Below, one piece after another: positions 45,513-58,694 of a stretch of 64,000 bases of DNA; position 1 is the first letter of the stretch; each line of letters starts with the position of its first letter. The notes under the pieces are model-generated. The model made no database searches and had not been told where the DNA came from. It saw only the letters and a program-made list of their open reading frames with translations. The position numbers and the translations under genes were made by a program. The DNA is from Hofstenia miamia (taxonomy: Eukaryota; Xenacoelomorpha; Acoela): contig SCFE01000051.1 of NCBI GenBank assembly GCA_004352715.1, positions 716,095 to 780,094 on the forward strand, written 5' to 3'.

Positions 45513-46448
45513 GCTAACAAATTTCTAGTGCAATATATTTATTTGCACTTATTGCATTTCGACATTTTTGAGATAAATTATTTCAAATTCTTGCCAATGA
45601 GCATCGCATACTTTTCATGCTACATTTGACTGATATAATAAAAATACAGATTAAGATAAAGATGCACATAAAATCATACATTATTAAATTCAATTTAAAT
45701 TTAAAAGAATTAGTTAAGATCCCCGAAAACGTAGGGTCAAAAAAAGATCTCAAACAACGTCCAGCTACTGAATACCAAAATCTAATTTAAAAAAAATGTA
45801 TTAAAATACAAAAATATTTAGTCTGCAAAAGAAATTACGATCTCGTGGCACATTCAAATCGCCTCCACATGCTTTGGGAAACATATGTTCACTTCATTTG
45901 TTATATGGTGTGCTACATTAGTAATGCAGAAATATTATTCATTTCATAAAACCAGTTATTATAATTTAAATATATATATATATATATATATTTAAATTAT
46001 AATAACTGGTTTTATGAAATGAATAATATTTCTGCATTACTAATGTAGCACACCATATAACAAATGAAGTGAACATATGTTTCCCAAAGCATGTGGAGGC
46101 GATTTGAATGTGCCACGAGATCGTAATTTCTTTTGCAGACTAAATATTTTTGTATTTTAATACATTTTTTTTAAATTAGATTTTGGTATTCAGTAGCTGG
46201 ACGTTGTTTGAGATCTTTTTTTGACCCTACGTTTTCGGGGATCTTAACTAATTCTTTTAAATTTAAATTGAATTTAATAATGTATGATTTTATGTGCATC
46301 TTTATCTTAATCTGTATTTTTATTATATCAGTCAAATGTAGCATGAAAAGTATGCGATGCTCATTGGCAAGAATTTGAAATAATTTATCTCAAAAATGTC
46401 GAAATGCAATAAGTGCAAATAAATATATTGCACTAGAAATTTGTTAGC
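45513..46448. repeat. 936-bp palindrome (468-bp arms) centred on a TA tract
   Basis: The sequence from 45513 to the axis near 45980 is repeated as its reverse complement up to 46448, with no mismatch I can find. A single N at 46449 follows. After it the text restarts with CATTTCATAAAACCAGTTAT, which already occurs just before the axis at about 45940. This pattern fits an inverted chimeric read or contig overlap better than a natural palindrome. Confidence 0.9.
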
Positions 46449-46449
46449 N

Positions 46450-47320
46450 CATTTCATAAAACCAGTTATTATAATTTAAAAATATATATATGTTTCCACT
46501 TCCACCGGAAAGTAAATTATTTAAATATATTTATTTATGAAATAATGCATGTTTTATGCAGCCTTGCTCAAGACAATCAGAGACTTCAAAGCCACATTTT
46601 TTTCACAAAACTCTATAGAAATTTTGGTTTTGCACAATAGTGCCTACTTTGTAAAATTCGAAATTTGAACTAGTTTCTTACTCTTAAAATGATGCATTAG
46701 CTGGTTTAATAAAATATTTCATATGTTTGCAAACTGAAGCATTTTATATAATATGTAAACATCTTTTATTAAAGAAGTTGATACTGAAGAATCACATTAT
46801 GGACATAATTATGTAAATAAGGGCGATTGTTTTCTTAGTAAAAATTTTTTAATATTAAAGAATTTTGTTTAAATGAAAGATGCCATTTGAAATTTTACTT
46901 TCAGTCACTAGATGGCAGACTGTATGATATTGAATTTCACAGTTATTTGATCAATTTGAACTTTACGAGATTTATTTTTTATTAAATTCTGAATTTTCTC
47001 AATTAACTAAATCAGAGATGGCATAAGACTGAAACAGACGAGACAATATGAGGAATTAGATGAATTTCGTACACTTCTTAAGCCTTAGCACTATTGAATG
47101 ACATTCACATGCATGAACCTTAAATATAAAAATGTCCCTCTTTGCTTTTCAAAAATATTTTTCTAGATGAATCATCCTGTCATCAACTTTGATAAGGGTT
47201 GTGAAGAGCAGCAAAAATGGGTAAAATTAGAGCAAGCTAAGTATTTTGGTTTAAATTGCGGACTTTATTTTATCAAAAATAAACTTGTAGAAATTCAATA
47301 TTCAGTTGAATAAATATTAT
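46450..47320. other. AT-rich spacer
   Basis: No gene, repeat or RNA seen. Confidence 0.5.
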
Positions 47321-47578
47321 CAATGGCGGATTCAAAAGGATACGTGGCAGGTGCACGCCCCCTCTCCAAAACTGTAAATTTCTAAATATGCACTAAGTAT
47401 GTTTTGTAAAATATATTATTTTCCAGGCTCTCTGTAATAACGACTAAAGCAAATTTTAAAAAACGAGTGCTTGCTTTTACAAAGCTTATATAGTGCGCTC
47501 GGAATAGATAGCACAGGTATTTAAAAAAGTATGGAGTGCACGACCCGCTTCTAAGGAAAATTGCTGGATTCGCCCCTG
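47321..47578. mobile_element. 258-bp MITE with 5-bp target duplication (hAT5-like)
   Basis: Its left end is CAATGGCGGATTCA and its right end (reversed) CAGGGGCGAATCCAGC. The ATTAT copies at 47316-47320 and 47579-47583 form a 5-bp duplication. Both ends continue with GTGCACG words. The terminal CAGGGGCGGATCCA-like motif is widespread in hAT MITEs. Confidence 0.75.
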
Positions 47579-48625
47579 ATTATGACAATGTGAATTTCGA
47601 TATTTTTTAAAATAATATTTACATAGTTTAGCTTTAAATATCTGACCTGCGTTAACCAACAACACTCTAGCATTTATGACACTCAGAATACCTAGAAATG
47701 TAAGCGATGTTTGCCTTCGACATTTTTAATCTTAGTCGAATTTTCATATCTTTACATTTTAATTGAAACATTTGTCTCAAAAACCCTTTCCGCAGAAAAT
47801 GTTATATTGTGGTGCCATGAAATTCTACGTCCTAAGTCCAACTAGATAAAGAGAGTTACGAGGGCTCATAGTCAACTGGCCACTAATACAGACATGGTGA
47901 CAAAGTTGTCACCATTTTGGGAAGCAACTGCTAAATATTTAGCAGAGAGATCCTTTTAAGCTATTTTAAAATCTTAAATTTTCGAATTCAATATTTCTTC
48001 GTTAAGTTGCTTTGAAAATGATATTTATTCAAGAATGTTACTCCAAGTTCAGCTATCACTTTGATAAAAATTGGCAAATTTCTTGGTTTTCGGGTGCAGT
48101 GCTCTTCTTTCAAAAATGACCAAAGGAAGAATGAGAAAAAGTCGAAAAGTGATAATAATCAATAAACTACTCTTGCAAGAAGCAATGATGTAGCATACAA
48201 TTAATAAAAACCTGTTAATTCAGAAGTATTCCATAACTCCACATTCATTACCAAGCTGTTAAGTAAACGGAATTTCTGTGTGCATCTCGAAGTTTTCTGC
48301 AACTGTCTTAACCTCATCCAATGTCAAATATACGCTCGTTTTGTAAAACTGTTACCTCAGACAAAATTGACAGTTGTATCTGAATTTATATCTTAGATTC
48401 CGAGAAGTATATCTAACCGTATTTGGGCGTATTTTAATACGTACAATTAATGAGCAGAAGCTAAGTCTAAGTAGAGAAGAATTTAATGTTGTGGTAAATC
48501 CAGAAAAACATTTAAAAAAATTAGCTTTTGCTTAACATGATGTGGTCGACATACAAGGCCTCGCTGAGCTTTACTCAATTACATTCTGCGGGCCTTCAGG
48601 GAAGGATTGAAGTAAGTTAATTTGC
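47579..48625. other. Spacer, no gene seen
   Basis: AT-rich with stops in all frames and no clear repeat. Confidence 0.5.
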
Positions 48626-51260
48626 TTGAATTATATTTTTATCATTTACAATATGCTAGAACAATATTCTGATATTGTTCAAACAAGTGATAAGCTACAA
48701 GAGCTTTTGAACTCTTTTGGTGATTTAGAGCACCTGGTAAATGGATTCAACATATCTAATAATCTAAATCTTGATTGTGCAAATTTAGTTTGCAAAATTA
48801 AGTCAAAATTTATAGAATTTTTAAAGGTAAAGTATTTTTCAAAAAAGCAATTTGAGAAATTTTCTCCAAAACATACATCTAGTAAGAAATAGGAAAAGAA
48901 GGACATTTTAAATCATTCAAAATTCCAGATGGTTCCTTAAACAAAAAGGAGTGAAAGTTGGCTTCTAATGTCGAAAAATCTATCAAAAATTTAGGTGAGA
49001 CTGCACCCGCTATTGAAATTTAATAACAAAAATAATGACATTGTTTTGATTTGTAAGTCAAGTGAAGAGACAAAGTCGGCAGAAGTGGCATTAGGAAAGA
49101 TTAAAAATATCAATCTGAGAACCTCAACAAAATTTTTACCAAAACTTATTATTACAAATATTCCCATATATGAAGAATTGACAGATTTTTATGAATTTAA
49201 AAGTAATTTACTGATTGATAATAAAGAAATATTAGAGGATGTTAATGAAAATGACATATAAATATTATTTTCTAAAACAAACTATATGAAAAATTCTAAT
49301 GAAGTTATTATAAAGGTTACTACTTCTCAATAAAAAGCTGAAATTAGGACTCAATATACTGAATATTAGAGATCATCATTATGTCAAGATGTGTTGTAAC
49401 TATGGTAAGTATGGACACTTATCAAAAAGTTGCAATAATGAGACATTATCATGTATGTTTTGCTCAGATAATCACAGTTATAAAGAATGTCCCATCAAAA
49501 ATGACAAGAATAACCATAATTGTACAAATTGAAATATAAAATCTACAGAAATATTGCATCGAATAGTTGTAAACAAGATCTAAGTTCATTTTTGATATCT
49601 TCTTTTGAAAAAATGAAAACATGTCCTCCAAAGTGGAAATACATTAATAATTTTTTGAAACCACACTCAAATATTGAACCTGAATGCCTATTAGATAAGA
49701 AACAGAATCATGTGTACAATAAATTGGAAATATCAAATTTATTTAATAAAGACTTCATAAAATTGGGAAAATTTAGTGGTCAGCAATATAATATCACGAA
49801 CAAATTTGAGAAACATAAAAATTTAAAGTTCAATGCAAGTTCATTTGCTTTTAGATATGTTTCCTTGCAAGAATTTCTAGATGCTTCATAATGTTTAAAT
49901 ATTAGAAAATCTAAAGGAACTTGTAATTATCCTAGATTGTTCTTAAAAGAATCGCTAAGTGTTATAGAAAGACCATTGTGTTTCTTATTCAATGAATGCT
50001 TTAAATTCAAGAAATATCCTGATGACCTAAAGGTTGCAAAAATTATTCCAATCTATAAAAAAGGTATAAGCAACATTTCCTCAAACTACAGACCTATATC
50101 AATATTAACTGGAATTAATAAGATTTTCGAAATAATTTTACACGATTAGCTGTTATTTTAAAAAATACAACTTGTTTAATCAAAATCAAGTTGGATTTAG
50201 AAAACATTCTTCTACTATGAATGCTCTTTTGGATACAGTAGAAGATTGGAGAAAACTCACAGATAGAAAGGAAAGTGTATATATTCTTTTTTAGACCCTG
50301 CGAAAGCATTCAATTCTATAGCTCAAGGAATATTGATTAAAAAATTGAAAGATACATACAACTTCGACCTTACTTCTTCTTCACTTATTGATGATTACTT
50401 AAATAATAGATATCAATGTGTGCAATTTAAAAATGAATCATCAAATCTTTTGAAAATTGAAAGGGGTGTTCTGCAAGGTTCTGTTTTGGGTCCTTTGTTG
50501 TTTAATATCTATATAAATGATATTTCAAATCACATAAATATAAAATTTATGTTATATGCAGATGATACATTAATCTATACAACAAACATCGATGAACTAC
50601 AATCCATTTTATATCTTATACATGACTACTATAACAAAAACATGAAGTCTCTAAATATTGAAAAAACTACTTTTATGCAGATGAATAAATTAACAAAAGG
50701 CGAAATAAAGACAAAATTGTATCTTAACAACAAAGAAATAATGGAGCTACCAAGAATAAATTGCTTAGGAGTGTTAATTGACAATCAACTAAAATTCAAA
50801 GATCATATACATTCTTTAATTCAAAAGATGGCTGGTACCATCAAGTTAATTAAAAAAATAACAAATTTATTACCAACAAAATGGATCGCAATGTTATTTA
50901 AGTCAATGGTTGTTACTTACTAACAAATCTATAGGAAAATTCTAAAAGAAAATTTAAATAAGATTTTCAATTGGATGAACAAAATTATCAATAGCAATAA
51001 TAATCGAATTAAAAGAAAATTGGCAAAAGATGATATGTTATTATATCCAGATGATATCATGCAACAAAAGATCTTGGAAATATTTTATAAAATGAAATAT
51101 AACATCTCCCTAAAATATAATATTAGACGTGGTACATATCAATGCAAGAAATTTAGAAGCGAAATTATGAAGAATTAATTCATAATATTGCAGTAAAATT
51201 ATGGAATAAATTGAATAAAGATACTCGATCTGAAAAAAAGTTTCAATTGTTTAAAAGAAA
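48626..51260 (+). pseudogene. LINE with gag-like ORF1 and RT, endonuclease deleted
   Basis: Two gag pieces come first: 48650-48892 (LQELLNSFGDLEHLVNGF) and 48995-49261 (an RRM-like region, LPKLIITNIPIYEELTDFYE). Zinc knuckles follow at about 49383-49530. The first is damaged (CCNYGKYGHLSKSC, one Cys replaced by Tyr). The second is intact (CMFCSDNHSYKEC). Within a few codons the frame becomes the linker before RT (YRNIASNSCKQDLSSF, parallel to LRNKASTKCNFDLQAF in the 31.6-kb LINE), so the whole endonuclease is missing. RT motifs continue: IPIYKKG, NYRPISIL, GVLQGSVLGPLLFNIYIND, YADDTLIYTT and LNIEKTTFM. The first catalytic motif is altered (DPAKAFNSI in place of DLSKAF) and the frame carries stops. 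The copy is dead. Confidence 0.85.
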
Positions 51261-52799
51261 GTGACTAATTTTATCAAGAATGCTCCAACAAATAATTATT
51301 TTACCAGTCAAAGAATTACTTCAATACATACAAGTAACTAAGTACATCATTCTTCTATTATCAATCTAAAATTAATGACTAAGAGCTTATTTAACTATCC
51401 ATAGAAAATACTTTACGAAACTAAAATGAACTATTATAGTAACCAAGAAATAACACTATCTTTACCTCTGCAACAAAGAAATAGAAACAATTCAGTTAGT
51501 ACTTAATAGTGGCTTTTTGTACACTTTTTCTCTATATTGTAGAAAGCACTAACTTTATTATAATAATTCAATTTTTTTTCAAAAAAGCTTTATATTCTCT
51601 CTATTTTTAATGTTCATTTACTAAGGCTAGGCACGAAAAATTCAAGAGGAAGCTTCCCTCTATCTTGTGATGACTTCAAATTGTGAATAGCTTTATTAGT
51701 TTTTGAGCTATGTCTCGGCCCATGTCAATAAATGTGAAGGAGTTGGATCAACATAAATCCAAAACTGTTTACATAATATTATTCAGGCGCAGACTTGAAA
51801 CGATATGTATCTGATTAATTTGAATGTTCTTCCATTGTTTTATGAAAACTTTACTATGTTTTTAATAAATCCAGCCTTATCCGTTAAACATAAAGAAATC
51901 GAATTAAAGACGGCATCTGTCTCAACAATTACATTGAGTCGATATTAATTTTGCTTTTGCCTGAGAATAATATTAACTCTAAGTTTAATAACAATTAGAA
52001 TAAAGTGTTTATTGAATTTGCACTCGCACCAACTATCCAAGTAAAACTTTTGAAATGTCGACAAAATCCGAGTAAAATTAATCACCACACACTCAATTCA
52101 TGGCCTACTATATGGTAACATTCGCTTATCCAGCATGTGTGAAGATAATTAGCTATTATTATTATTAGCATTTCCTGTGATCTTGCACAAATTGAACCGT
52201 TAAGTGGTGTTAGATTTTATTAAATCCCATCTTACCATAGTTTATATTTTGTCTCTAAATAAAGTTTACTTGTTACTATTTTATTATAAAGACCTGTGTA
52301 CATCGTAAATCATTTACGAGTTGATCATTATAGAATTATAATCGGTGCTCAGCACACCACCCCCAAATTCTATGGGTGGTAATTACAATTACATAAGTCA
52401 ACCCTCCAACCTGTAGCAGTTCAATTGCAAAATTCCGGATTCTTCCATTTTTTCTCAACAAGACTTTGCACTAGAGAGCTAGCAGTCGATAGAAATAGAT
52501 TTCAGTCACTAGATTTCACCCACACCATTAAACCAGCGTTTCATTTAAGATTTGAAAATTGAAGAGGGGCGTACTATAAAATTTTGAAATTTCTTCAATA
52601 TATCCCTTTGAGATTGGCATACAGAGTTGTGTACATTACATTTGCAAGCTGTAACAAATGCAAATGGAAATATTTTTAACAGATATGAATGCAGGTTTTG
52701 CATCACATCTGCAAATTTTAAAATTATCCATGGATTACGTCACTTAGTTAGATATTTGCTTATCAAAATATTATTTTAAATTCTTTTTTTCGCAAAGCC
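51261..52799. other. Spacer, no gene seen
   Basis: The LINE 3' region probably fades out by about 51500. Beyond it I see no gene. Confidence 0.45.
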
Positions 52800-53190
52800 A
52801 GCATGTTGCATTTTTCTTTGTACACATTTGTCTACTACAGGATTTCTTGTTCCAAAATTCATTTGAATCATCAAAATAAATTACCAACCATTTGTCAGCT
52901 AGAGGGGGCATCAACCCACTTTCAAACTTATAATCAACTGAATTGTTTCACACGGCGTATCGAATGCCAAATAGATAAACAAAAAATCTGTATTTTGATA
53001 TCAAGTGAAATTGGAAATGAGCACAGACGACATTTATCAACCTGCTGCTGTCAATTATTACAACAGATTCATGGGCGGTATTAATCTACATGACCAAATA
53101 ATAACTACATCAGGATTTCCAAAAAACAAATGAAATGGGATGTAAAAGTATTTTCTCACATTATTGCTAGTGCGTCTGTAATTTAATGTG
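52800..53190 (+). pseudogene. piggyBac transposase C-terminal fragment
   Basis: A frame at about 53028-53105 reads DIYQPAAVNYYNRFMGGINLHDQ. This is the signature of the piggyBac DDE domain (YNxxMGGVDLxDQ) and includes its last catalytic Asp. After a shift it continues KKQMKWDVKVFSHIIASASV, parallel to RSKKWWxxLFxHLLxxAxxNA of the family. Frameshifts and stops break it. The upstream part (52803-53030) is open but poorly matched. It is a remnant of an autonomous piggyBac and a possible past relative of the gutted copies at 28.8-34.1 kb. Confidence 0.65.
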
Positions 53191-56100
53191 TGCTAAATGA
53201 TGGCATTGACAAAATATTGAGAAACAACCATGAGATATGCTGACTTCTTAGAAAGTCTGGAAAAAATCCCTATAAAAGGAAGCCTTGCCAAAAATAGGTA
53301 GACCAACAATTTCATCTTCAATATGCAAACAAAGAGTAAGCGGGTTGCAATTCCTCCAGAAACAACTTTAATCGCTATTACCAAATAAGCCAATTTCCTG
53401 AACATATAGAAGGAAGTTTTTCTTCAAGTTATAGGATGGAGATGAATAGAAGCAGAGTTCTTTTGAAGCAAAGAACTGCTTCATAGCAGATCACATGCAA
53501 GATTACTGCTACTATAATAATATCAAAACTTTACAGGCTGCTATATTTTGTTTTTTTGTTCTTAAAATAAGGTTCTTTTTATATAGAGTGCTAGAAATAT
53601 ATTTTAGCAATTAATCCTGAAATGCACAGTTGCTTACCTAAGCAGTACTGTATACATAATTATGTGACTCAGAATTTTTCTAGCTATTTTTCTGTACATT
53701 AAACAAAATATATAAAATATGAAATCGATAGTAACAATTTATCAATAGTCAGGTTTCAAAGTGATATACATGTATATACCAAAAAAATCTTTTCGAAAAT
53801 AAGCCACAGATATATAAAAGAGATACATCCTCACGAACACTGAATGTAGCAGAGCCAAACATTGGGAATGAAGAGGAACTTCTGCGATCCAGCATGTTGC
53901 TGAACGCTTTATACTTAATAAGCCTAGGGATTGTTGAAAAAATTTCATGATCCTATAAAATATTATTAAAGGTTTTAGCTCAAAATCTATTAAAGTTATG
54001 TTCAATCTGAAAGCACCACGTAATAGAGGAGAGTCTCCGCGACATTTATAAATACATGACATTACGGTATGGAAAGAATATAAATCCTTTCCAAAATTTT
54101 GGAATTTTCAAAGAGAAATTGTTAAATCTTTTCAACATTGTATTACTGTATGTTCACTTATAGACATGTTCATCCCTCACCATTTTCAAATTTCCTAATA
54201 AGCTTGGAGAAAATTATTTGTTAATGTTGAAAAACGGTTTTTTAAGAAGGACGCCTTTCTGCTTAAGGTCAATCCCGATAAAGAAAATGTTGAAACAAAT
54301 GCGTTCTATTGATGAAATTGACTCAGAAATTTTTGAAATAGTTCCGACCTGCCTGACTTTCTTAATATGAAAGTTGTGAAACCACTTGCTGAGTTAGTAA
54401 ACCTGAATATCATTCCATCAGAGTTGAGTGTGGACGCATATTGTGTAGCAACTGCTTCAATCAACTTGCCAGTGCCAATGTTCTTACAGTGAAGTATCAT
54501 CAAAATGTGATTCTAGTCAAGTTTGCTGTAGTCGTTAAAACAATGCCTTCAGTTCTTACTCTATGGTTGCAATTCTTGCATTGGGGTGCTGAACTGGCAT
54601 CTGAAAGAGGTTCTTTTCTCGTGCAACGCACTTGATGTTGTATTGATATTTGCTATGTAAGCAGTGATAGTAGTTGGTTAGCCAATCGTGAGTCGGGTTC
54701 GGATAACACATTTACGTTGGATAATAATATAGCGTTTGATTTAAAGAATTTTATGAACGTTTTTATGAAAGAAAAAGTAAACAAAAACAAAATAGAGGCC
54801 ATGTTATTATTAGAGAAATTTAATTGGCCAGTCTAATTAGCTTCCTGCTGAAAATTTAATAAATATATTTCCATGCAGTGCAGTGTAATTATGAGTAAAT
54901 TTTTTGGTAAATCAGGTAAAGTCGGACAACCAATGCTTTGTCGGATCGAGTTAGTTGTGTAATGACTTTGCCAGATCGGGGTGGGAATCAAATATAGGGT
55001 TTGGGCAGACATTTTGAAAGAATACCAATCACTGATATGTAGACCATTTACAGCAGATGGACTTTTGTTGTAAATGTAGATTTTATCACTATATATTTAT
55101 AATTCCCATGAGAACTCATTGAGACCATATCGAACTGAAAGTGGGTCGGTAATATTTTTAGATAGATAACCCCCCTCCCCCATAAAATGACCTAAATGAA
55201 ACATTGCATTACACCGCCTTATTGAGAAAAATGATATATGAAATATAAAATGTTCTTATTATTACTTTTAAAGTAGTGAATATCGAAAAATATTTAATGC
55301 AAGAAATTATTCTAATAGCAATATCGACCACACATTGAAGGATTTCATCAATTTTTCTTTGCTCATCAAAAGATACAGATTCCTTGAAGAAAATTTATCC
55401 TTAAATATTTGGAAATTGGATTTTATCAACAATTTGTTGAGAGAAGCATTAAATGCTACGACAGACATGCTTAAAAGTAGCATAATGAAATACGTATCAT
55501 TTACAGGGGTGAATCTAGCATATTACGGTAAATTTGCAGCTGAACATCATTGTTACAAATCAGGAAATTAACAAATTTGCTGTCATTTATATTAGTTTAC
55601 ATTACTTGACAGATTTATTATTTTAGTAGAATGCTAAACGCCTACGTCGAAACGCCTCCCAAAATATGTTAATTATTTATTGGCTTCTTAAACGATGTTC
55701 ATCAAAAGCATTCTAATATACTGAAAACTGCTCAAAATTGAGGTATTTCAGGGACTTAATAACTGAACTAATGTTGATTTCCTATGTGAGGACTTAATAA
55801 AAATAAGATGCTGATATTTAAGCAGATAGGGCAATAATTTTGTTGCATCTGGTTTTTTATGCCTGTATTTTGACAAAAGTCTTATATATGGTTATATATT
55901 TTTCTTACAAGGTTGGTGCAGAAGGTCTAAAATATTTTTTACACAATTTAGTCCAATTTTTATATGCAAATGTATTTATACATTTTAGTGAATCACTTTT
56001 ATTTGAATATAATTCTTCAATATTTTTATACAGTGAAATTTAAAGTTCTTTATGAAAACAAAGTGATTTTTGTAAACACCAAAATAGTTTGTACACCGAA

Positions 56101-57049
56101 GCTATGCTTTTAAAGAAACTGTTCAAATTTTGAATTCAATACCATAGATAATAGTCGGTTATTCGAATGGCGCAGACCTTAATTATTGTCGACAAAAAGC
56201 AGCGGTATTCAGTATTCTAACAATTTAGTATATTATTCTTTTGTGTTAACAAAATGTTAATTAAAATATTTTATTACCTTCTACTATTCTAGCAGTAAAC
56301 CTTTGAAAATCTCAGTTTAGTTTTCAGTTTTCTTGACTGCTCTCAGACGACACCTACATTAACGATGCAATTCAAATATGGTAATTAGGCCTCCTTCAAT
56401 GCATTAAAAATTTGCAAAGGTATTGATGGCACAAGGCATTCAATTGAAAATATTGCAACGATGTACTAAAGAATTTTTAAAAGTAAATTGTTGCATATAG
56501 GTGATCGTACCTATTTTGAGTTGCGTTTAAATTCTTGAATTTATTTTTTTACCAATTTTTTGAAACTCAATATATTTTACGTATTTACATGGAGCTTGTC
56601 AAAAACCCTTTCAGTAATTACTAAAAGTAGATGGAAATGTTTTCCCCATGCTAGAAACCGGTAAAACAACATGCAAACAGAAATTAAAAAACATTGTTTA
56701 TACATGCACTGCTTAATAATCGAATCATTCTAACTGAAGTGTTGGCAAAGTTCGTGCAGTAATTGTCAGGCCAAGCTTAGCATTTTCAATCGTTAAAATT
56801 TTGAAGCACATGTAATGTGACCCGCGAACCTGAAACATAATTTGTTTTTACACAAGTGCATGTACATGTTGTGTTCTGTACAGCAAATATCCTCCGATGG
56901 ATCTGACCTTAGCAAAGTTGCAGAAACGCCATTTAAATTTCAGAAATATGTTTAATTATTGTTAAAATTATTTGCTACAATCTCATTGGTCGATGTCTAA
57001 ATTAAAATTTTCAGAGCAGGAATTAGATTGAGTAGGGAGTAGAAAATAA
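53191..57049. other. Long spacer with weak gene-like patches
   Basis: A patch at about 54368-54490 encodes KPLAELVNLNIIPSELSVDA on the plus strand, and another at 55335-55571 has 78 open codons. Neither has a family match or convincing splice sites. Just before the Cys-loop exon, TTTTCAG at 57009-57015 is a good acceptor, probably ending a 5' UTR intron or serving trans-splicing. Confidence 0.35.
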
Positions 57050-57312
57050 ATGCTAGGTTTGCTATTCCTTTATGTATTTACCATTTTCGTAAATTCAAGT
57101 CTAATTTTGGAAAACAGCTATAATAAACAAATTCGACCAAATGAAGGAGGTATAAACGATGACGTCGGTATCGGAATTTTCATAAACCGCGTAAGGTCTG
57201 TGTCGGAGCAGGACATGTGCTTGGTACTCGATGTATTTCTTCAAGCTAGGTGGAAAGACGAAAGACTCATTAACTCTTGGCACAAACTATACAGAGATAT
57301 TTTCAATATGAG
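57050..57312 (+). CDS. First coding exon of an anion-type Cys-loop receptor
   Basis: Cys-loop receptors are pentameric neurotransmitter-gated channels in the plasma membrane. The exon encodes a signal peptide (MLGLLFLYVFTIFVNSS), then YNKQIRPNEGG at 24-34, where GABA-A, glycine and glutamate-gated subunits have YDxRxRPNxGG. SVSEQDMCLVLDVFLQARWK follows, matching their S(V/I)SExxMDYxxxxFxRQxWxD, and then DERL. Cys at 57 stands where Asp is usual (MDY). The exon ends at AG|GTAAAC (57313) after codon base 2. I find no further exons before 64000, so the gene either continues beyond the window across a transposon and two gaps, or is a fragment. Ligand and ion choice cannot be told from this exon; the anionic branch is the best guess. 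Confidence 0.75.
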
Positions 57313-58660
57313 GTAAACATTTTAAATATAATAAATACTTAATCTTTAGAACAAATTAAAATATTATTTTTAACATCTAAGGAAAAATAGCTTTTTGGCG
57401 TTTCTCCATGATATCATTGCTCAATTTTTTTAATTTTTGAGGAATTTTGAAAAAAAAATAAAAACTGGTTGTGATTTTTTTTTTTCTAAAAAACATTTAT
57501 GCTGATCATTTGGTATGTTTTACTGGAAAATGGTTTAAATACAACATCTTTCTAAAAATCAATAATTAGATGGGGTATTTGTTAAAAAATAGTCCTGGTT
57601 TGAGTAGCACAGCTTTAGGCGATATTTAAGCAATTGTATTCGGGAGTCTTGCAAATTGCGCTTTTTGAACTAAGGGAAGTGAATTCTTTAACAAAGATGA
57701 ATTACGTCGCCGTTTAAGCGAATATTGCAGCTAAACTTCATTCCTTTGATGTTGGTGCTTAATCACGAAAGCAATTAGCAGTAAGTCGAGATTTTATCTT
57801 TTCAGACAACATAGAGATGTTTTAATCTTCAAAGTTTCCTTTTACACTGTTTGAAAATCAAAAATCGCAGAGATCAGCTTTATAACAGAGAAGCAAACTC
57901 TTCGACTCAAACTTCAAATCTCACAGCCATATTTTCAACCACTAAGTCAATCACAGTTTGAAGTTTTGAAAAAATTTCGAATTTTTTGCTAAATAATCTC
58001 TCTAAATAGCTATTCACTTACTTTTTGAAGAGTTTCAATCCATAAAGAACTTTAAGGTCTACATTAACATAATGAATTTCATTTTATACAGTTTGAAATG
58101 GGGTGGGGCTTTTTTTGCTTACGCTTAAGCTAAAATTACATTTTTTATTGAAATTTTGAGTTCACTGAGATTTGACACATTTACATCGATTTTAGAATGT
58201 CCTGCTCTATTTTTTATATGGACTTTGAACTTACATGGCGTTGGGTTTGTACTATTTAGCTTAAGTAGAAAAACTAGCTTATTTGCATGTACACATATAT
58301 GTGTGATTAAAAGATTATTATGTCAATTGCACAAAGTTACATTTTATATATATCGTTGCATTAGAAACGCATTGCTGTTTAAACTTTTATGTAATATCTA
58401 GAAGTAAATATTTATTCGAATTACGTTTGAAAATGACAAGAACTATTTTGGTGTTTGCATAAAGTAGGTCACTATTTACAAGCCATACGATCTCCTTGTT
58501 ATGAGTATTGACTTTAAGTATTATATACCAACTGGAATTCAAGATAAGAATGTCGATCAATGATATTAGAAGTTTTCAACGCTCGCTATAAATTACACAT
58601 TTCATATTGGTTTCGCAAAATTATAAAATATAATGGCCCTTAATTCACAAATGTGAAACC

Positions 58661-58662
<2 letters not shown>
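57313..58662 (+). other. Intron start of the Cys-loop gene, no further exon found
   Basis: AT-rich, with no segment encoding the next conserved Cys-loop motifs (WxPDxxxxN, or the C-x13-C loop). Confidence 0.4.

Positions 58663-58694
<32 letters not shown>

Noticed and set aside
45513-46448. Palindrome as a natural replication or recombination structure
   Set aside because: The following N and the repeated flank point to an assembly error.
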